Below, one piece after another: positions 5,469 through 6,981 of a stretch of 6,981 bases of DNA; within the stretch, counting starts at the first letter, position 1, and every line of letters starts with the position of its first letter. The notes beneath the pieces were generated by a model, which searched no databases, was not told the origin of the DNA, and saw nothing but the letters and a program-made list of their open reading frames with translations. Made by a program: the position numbers and the translations under genes. Source of the DNA: Bryobacterales bacterium (GTDB lineage Bacteria; Acidobacteriota; Terriglobia; Bryobacterales; Bryobacteraceae); the NCBI GenBank assembly GCA_003132905.1, contig PKZC01000444.1, positions 4,540-11,520 of the forward strand, given 5' to 3'.

Positions 5469-6680
5469 ATGACTCCGGTCAGAAGCTGGATCATGTGGGT
5501 TCCTTCGGTGGCAATGATGCTGTCGAGCTTGCTGTCTTATGTGGATCGGCAAGTGCTCGCGGTGCTTTCGCCGATGATCCTGCACGACACCGGGCTGAGC
5601 GCGCAAGCTTACGCCAACGCACTCGCGGCGTTTTCCATTTTCTACATGATCGGGAATCCGCTCTTCGGCTCGTTCCTCGATTTCGTCGGACTGCGCAAGG
5701 GGATGTTCGTAGCCGTATCGCTGCGCGCCATCGCCAGCACCGCGCATGCCTGGATGTCGGGCTTCTGGGGATTCGCCATCGCACGCAGCGTGCTGGGTTT
5801 CGGCGAAGGATCGGCCTTCCCCGCCGCACTCAAAGCGGCCGCCGAATCGTTGCCGCCCAATCGCCAATCGCGTGGAACAGCCATCGGATACAGCGGTGCG
5901 TCGCTCGGAGCCATCATCACTCCGCTGATTGTGACGCCTATCGCGCTGCGATTCGGATGGCGATCGGCATTCCTGGTCACCGGCGCGATGGGCGTATGTT
6001 GGCTGGCGTTATGGTCCATCATCGGAAGGCCGCCCTACCTCGCCAAACATCAACGGTCATCGCTCCAGGTCGCATGGCCGAATTTCCTGGAGCGGCGTCT
6101 GTGGTTGGTGGTATCGAGCTTCGGCCTCGGCGCCGTTGCGCTCGGCCTGGTTTCGTATCTCAGCCCGCTCTATCTGAGCCGCGCGTTCCATCTCTCACAA
6201 GCGCAACTCGGCAACATACTTTGGATCCCGCTGCTCGGCTGGGAAGCCGGATATTTTTTCTGGGGCTGGATCGCCGACAAATTCGTTACGCGCGGGCATC
6301 GGCCTACCGGCCTGTTTTGTATGCTCGCGATCCTCGCGCTGCCCACCGCGCTGGTAAGCCTTATCGACTCCTGGCCGATCGTTCTCGCGTTGTTTTTCTG
6401 GGCCACCTTTATCGCGGATGGCTTCGTGGTGCTGTCGCTGCGCGTCGGTTCGCACCTCTATCCGCGCGATCAGACAGCCCTGGTGGGAGGGATCGGATCG
6501 GGGTCCTGGTCGGCGGTATTGGCAATCATTTTGCCGGTCTGGGGCCGCTGCTTCGATCTGAAATGGTATGGAGCGGTTTTCGTATCGGCCGCGCTGTTCC
6601 CCGCACTCGGCACAGCGCTGTGGTTTTGGTTGAGCCGTCCGGAAAAGCTGTGGCGCGAAGCGCGTCTCCGAACGGATTAG
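5469..6680 (+). CDS. MFS transporter, anion:cation symporter-like
   Basis: An inner-membrane major facilitator carrier of 403 residues with about 12 hydrophobic segments. Family marks include SYVDRQVLAVLSP in the first membrane segment, the loop 2-3 signature GSFLDFVGLRKG, the RSVLGFGEGSAFPAALKAAA block of segment 4, and the loop 8-9 repeat of the signature, GWIADKFVTRGHRP. These resemble the group that imports hexuronates, glucarate, phthalate and other organic anions. The central loop between the two halves is short. I chose ATG 5469 because MTPVRSWIMWVPS aligns with the usual short N-terminus and leaves room for a promoter. The frame is open back to GTG 5421 (419 residues), but that start lies inside the inverted repeat and has no clear ribosome site. 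Neither start has a strong one. Divergent placement next to the catabolic operon suggests it imports the operon's substrate (inference). Confidence 0.85.
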   Translation: MTPVRSWIMWVPSVAMMLSSLLSYVDRQVLAVLSPMILHDTGLSAQAYANALAAFSIFYMIGNPLFGSFLDFVGLRKGMFVAVSLRAIASTAHAWMSGFWGFAIARSVLGFGEGSAFPAALKAAAESLPPNRQSRGTAIGYSGASLGAIITPLIVTPIALRFGWRSAFLVTGAMGVCWLALWSIIGRPPYLAKHQRSSLQVAWPNFLERRLWLVVSSFGLGAVALGLVSYLSPLYLSRAFHLSQAQLGNILWIPLLGWEAGYFFWGWIADKFVTRGHRPTGLFCMLAILALPTALVSLIDSWPIVLALFFWATFIADGFVVLSLRVGSHLYPRDQTALVGGIGSGSWSAVLAIILPVWGRCFDLKWYGAVFVSAALFPALGTALWFWLSRPEKLWREARLRTD

Positions 6681-6766
6681 AAGCGGCGCGCTCGCGTCAA
6701 AATTTCCTCGGCTTAGCAGCCAGGGTGGGTACTGCGGATCGTAATCTACAATCAGGATTCCAGCCG
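6681..6766. other. Convergent intergenic spacer without clear terminator
   Basis: This 86-base spacer separates the transporter stop from the stop of the leftward decarboxylase-type gene. The best symmetric elements are AATCTA/TAGATT (6743-6748 and 6768-6773, 19-base loop, reaching into the next gene) and a 4-bp GGCT/AGCC hairpin. Neither has a T-run, so no intrinsic terminator is called. Confidence 0.45.
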
Positions 6767-6981
6767 TTAGATTCCCATCTCCTGGAATACTTCTCGCGCG
6801 AGCCGGAAGCTGTCCACCGCCGCCGGAACCCCGACATAGATGGCCACCTGCAGGAAAACTTCCTGGATGTCGTTCTTCGTGAGCCCGTTGTTGATGGCGC
6901 CTTTCACGTGCGCTTTGATTTCATGCGGCCGGTTCAGCGCCGAGATCATCGCCAGATTCAGCATGCTGCGCGTTTTTCGAT
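6767..6981 (-). CDS. Carboxymuconolactone decarboxylase family protein, C-terminal part
   Basis: The stop is TAA at 6769-6767 and the frame remains open to the right edge, giving the last 71 or so residues. They begin RKTRSMLNLAMISALNRPHE, followed by a KAHVKGAINNGLTKNDIQEVF block and QVAIYVGVPAAVDSFRLARE. This matches the C-terminal half of the carboxymuconolactone decarboxylase (PcaC-like, AhpD-related) family, small helical cytoplasmic proteins. Classical members decarboxylate 4-carboxymuconolactone in the protocatechuate branch of the beta-ketoadipate pathway, but many relatives have other or unknown roles. There is no AhpD-type CxxC in the visible part. At the position where many members read IYCGVP, this one has IYVGVP. 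The methionine at 6964 is internal; the true start lies outside the window. It converges on the transporter. Confidence 0.87.
   Translation of the reverse strand, partial: RKTRSMLNLAMISALNRPHEIKAHVKGAINNGLTKNDIQEVFLQVAIYVGVPAAVDSFRLAREVFQEMGI

Noticed and set aside
5406..6455. Several minus-strand frames under the transporter
   Set aside because: They are Arg-rich shadow frames without ribosome sites. The plus strand encodes a clear membrane carrier.
6743..6773. AATCTA/TAGATT inverted repeat as a bidirectional terminator
   Set aside because: Short stem, 19-base loop, no T-run, and one arm lies in the coding sequence of the right-hand gene.
1..6981. Mobile element, CRISPR array or RNA gene
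   Set aside because: No transposase, terminal inverted repeats, regular spacer repeats, or tRNA/rRNA-like sequence could be recognised by eye on either strand.

Overview
The window comes from a bacterial chromosome with fairly high GC. It is dense and operon-like, with catabolic or accessory gene content. The style (soil-type enzyme families, tight coupling, a divergent sugar-acid-type MFS carrier) fits a soil or environmental bacterium. Acidobacteriota is my first guess and Pseudomonadota the second, but nothing in the window fixes the taxon. There are no rRNA or tRNA genes, no CRISPR array and no insertion sequence.

Layout. Positions 1-150 hold the N-terminus of an unrecognised minus-strand gene that runs off the left edge. 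Positions 151-386 are a non-coding gap. From 5382 down to 387 lies one minus-strand block of five genes in transcription order: (1) an exported protein with two probable NTF2/SnoaL-like halves, (2) an MmgE/PrpD-family protein, (3) an NAD(P)-dependent aldehyde dehydrogenase, (4) a small orphan helical protein, (5) a metallo-beta-lactamase-fold hydrolase of the N-acyl-homoserine-lactonase type. Three of the four junctions are 4-base stop/start overlaps (ATGA, GTGA, ATGA) and the fourth gap is 25 bases, so this is almost certainly a single transcription unit with translational coupling. Diverging from it, on the plus strand, is an MFS transporter resembling the anion:cation symporter (hexuronate/phthalate/glucarate) group. 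The shared intergenic region carries an inverted repeat and direct repeats that could be an operator. At the right edge the C-terminal part of a carboxymuconolactone decarboxylase-family gene converges on the transporter.

How the genes could work together (inference). The MFS carrier imports an organic acid or lactone-type compound. The MBL-fold enzyme opens a lactone, the aldehyde dehydrogenase oxidises an aldehyde or semialdehyde, and the MmgE/PrpD protein performs a dehydration, epimerisation or isomerisation on a carboxylic acid. The lactonase plus aldehyde dehydrogenase pairing recalls the gamma-butyrolactone (blc/att) operon of Agrobacterium, but the alcohol dehydrogenase is missing and an MmgE/PrpD protein, an exported NTF2-like protein and an orphan small protein are added. 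The nearby carboxymuconolactone decarboxylase-type gene fits the same theme. The substrate cannot be read from the sequence. No transcription factor lies inside the window.
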